Shown here: positions 15,656-16,010 of the stretch, in pieces
How the letters are laid out: the number at the start of each line of letters is the position of its first letter
How positions within the stretch are numbered: the stretch's first letter is position 1
Origin: Thiosulfativibrio sp964601165
GTDB lineage: Bacteria; Pseudomonadota; Gammaproteobacteria; Thiomicrospirales; Thiomicrospiraceae
Reading direction: 5' to 3'
DNA: 16,010 nucleotides
Assembly: GCA_964601165.1 (NCBI GenBank)
Contig: CAZRMK010000042.1
Span: forward strand, 1 to 16,010
Made by a program: the position numbers and the translations under genes
The notes under the pieces: model-generated
The model's database searches: none
The model's input: only the letters and a program-made list of their open reading frames with translations
What the model was told of the DNA's origin: nothing

Positions 15656-15680
15656 AAAAAAAGCCCAAACAATAGGACTT
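15656..15680 (-). terminator. Intrinsic terminator on the minus strand past flgN
   Basis: On the minus strand AAGTCC (15680-15675) and GGGCTT (15666-15661) pair over 6 bp with one U-G wobble and an 8-nt loop, then T residues continue to 15656. On the plus strand the same hairpin has a C-A mismatch and no T-run, so it does not serve flgN well. It should end a minus-strand transcript arriving from the gene-poor right end. Confidence 0.6.
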
Positions 15681-15692
15681 AATCGTTATATA

Positions 15693-15711
15693 TGGTGGAG
15701 CTGGGCGGGAG
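15693..15711 (-). other. tmRNA/tRNA-like CCA-end sequence, possible att scar
   Basis: The minus strand reads CTCCCGCCCAGCTCCACCA. It has the form of a T-stem 3' half, an acceptor 3' half (CAGCTCC) and encoded ACCA. CAGCTCCACCA is the usual 3' end of bacterial tmRNA (ssrA), and tmRNA 3' ends are common integration sites. The terminator at 15680-15656 follows 12 nt later, as expected for a real RNA 3' end. No T-loop GTTC with pairing 5' half, no tag reading frame and no GGGGCTG 5' end are visible in the rest of the window, so a full tmRNA gene is not supported. The likeness is from memory of the family, not from a search. Confidence 0.4.
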
Positions 15712-15891
15712 GCGCGTTACCCCATAAATAAAGGACTATAGGACCGCACTACCAAATTTACCGCCAATAAGTCGTCGCTTGTAATTTGTCAAAACAATGA
15801 CAATCTTCTTTTAGTGGTTATATGGAATGGCTATGCTAAACCGACACAAAGAAATGAGATAATCTCAGCACTTTGAAAAGGAAAAATAGTA

Positions 15892-15990
15892 ATGATAGCA
15901 CCAGAATTAAAACAGCAAGCAATAGATATAGCATTATCCGGACATAAACCAATAGTATACTACCCCAAGAAAAACAAACAGTTTTGCTAA
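15892..15990 (+). CDS. Possible 32-codon small ORF or gene remnant
   Basis: ATG at 15892 opens a 32-residue frame (MIAPELKQQAIDIALSGHKP, then IVYYPKKNKQFC) ending at TAA 15990. AAAAGG precedes it by about 10 nt, and a perfect palindrome TGAGAT-A-ATCTCA (15855-15867) lies 25 bp upstream, placed like an operator. The ELKQQAIDIALSG helix resembles the first helix of many transposase or small DNA-binding proteins, so it may be a truncated remnant. I do not recognise it. The rest of 15647-16010 holds the terminator and CCA-end sequence described separately and no other gene I can support. Confidence 0.3.
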   Translation: MIAPELKQQAIDIALSGHKPIVYYPKKNKQFC

Positions 15991-16010
15991 AATTTAAGTT
16001 CCTAAAAAGT

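Noticed and set aside
15661..15680. Plus-strand terminator for flgN
   Set aside because: On the plus strand the stem has a C-A mismatch and no T-run; the structure fits the minus strand only.
15690..16010. Complete tmRNA (ssrA) gene on the minus strand
   Set aside because: Neither the 5' acceptor half nor a tag reading frame is visible; only a 3'-end-like fragment is supported.
1..16010. CRISPR array, insertion sequence or tRNA gene
   Set aside because: No regularly spaced repeats, no full transposase frame and no complete cloverleaf were seen.

Overview
This window is a flagellar gene cluster from a Gram-negative bacterium. L-ring and P-ring genes (flgH, flgI) imply an outer membrane. The layout (cheV divergent from flgA-flgM-flgN, sigma-54-type promoters before the rod/hook genes, a FlgT/H-ring gene) points to an AT-rich gammaproteobacterium organised like Pseudomonas or Vibrio polar-flagellum loci. 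I cannot name the genus from sequence alone.

Minus strand, read right to left: cheV, flgT, flgB, flgC, flgD, flgE, flgF, flgG, flgH, flgI, flgJ, flgK, flgL, then the start of an unrecognised membrane-anchored protein that runs off the left edge. These genes encode the proximal and distal rod, hook and hook cap, P and L rings, the rod-assembly factor, the two hook-filament junction proteins, an H-ring protein and a CheW-receiver chemotaxis coupler. The block is divided by two strong sigma-54-like promoters (before flgB and before flgF) and by a clear intrinsic terminator after flgE. The likely units are therefore cheV-flgT, flgBCDE and flgFGHIJKL with a possible distal gene.

Plus strand, right part: flgA (P-ring chaperone), flgM (anti-sigma-28, preceded by a near-consensus sigma-28 promoter) and flgN (chaperone for FlgK and FlgL). 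FlgM and FlgN close the regulatory loop with the hook-basal body genes: sigma-54 genes build the export-competent hook, FlgM is exported, and sigma-28 is released.

Non-coding points of interest are a small palindromic repeat family (two full copies and one half copy in the intergenic gaps), a stem-loop with a T-run in the flgF leader, and a gene-poor right end (15647-16010). That end carries a 19-nt match in form to the CCA end of a tmRNA/tRNA-like gene, a terminator and a 32-codon ORF; it looks like an integration scar or small RNA remnant. Noteworthy gene-level points are a FlgJ without its muramidase domain, FlgT in the place next to cheV where cheR is often found, and a GTG start for flgE.
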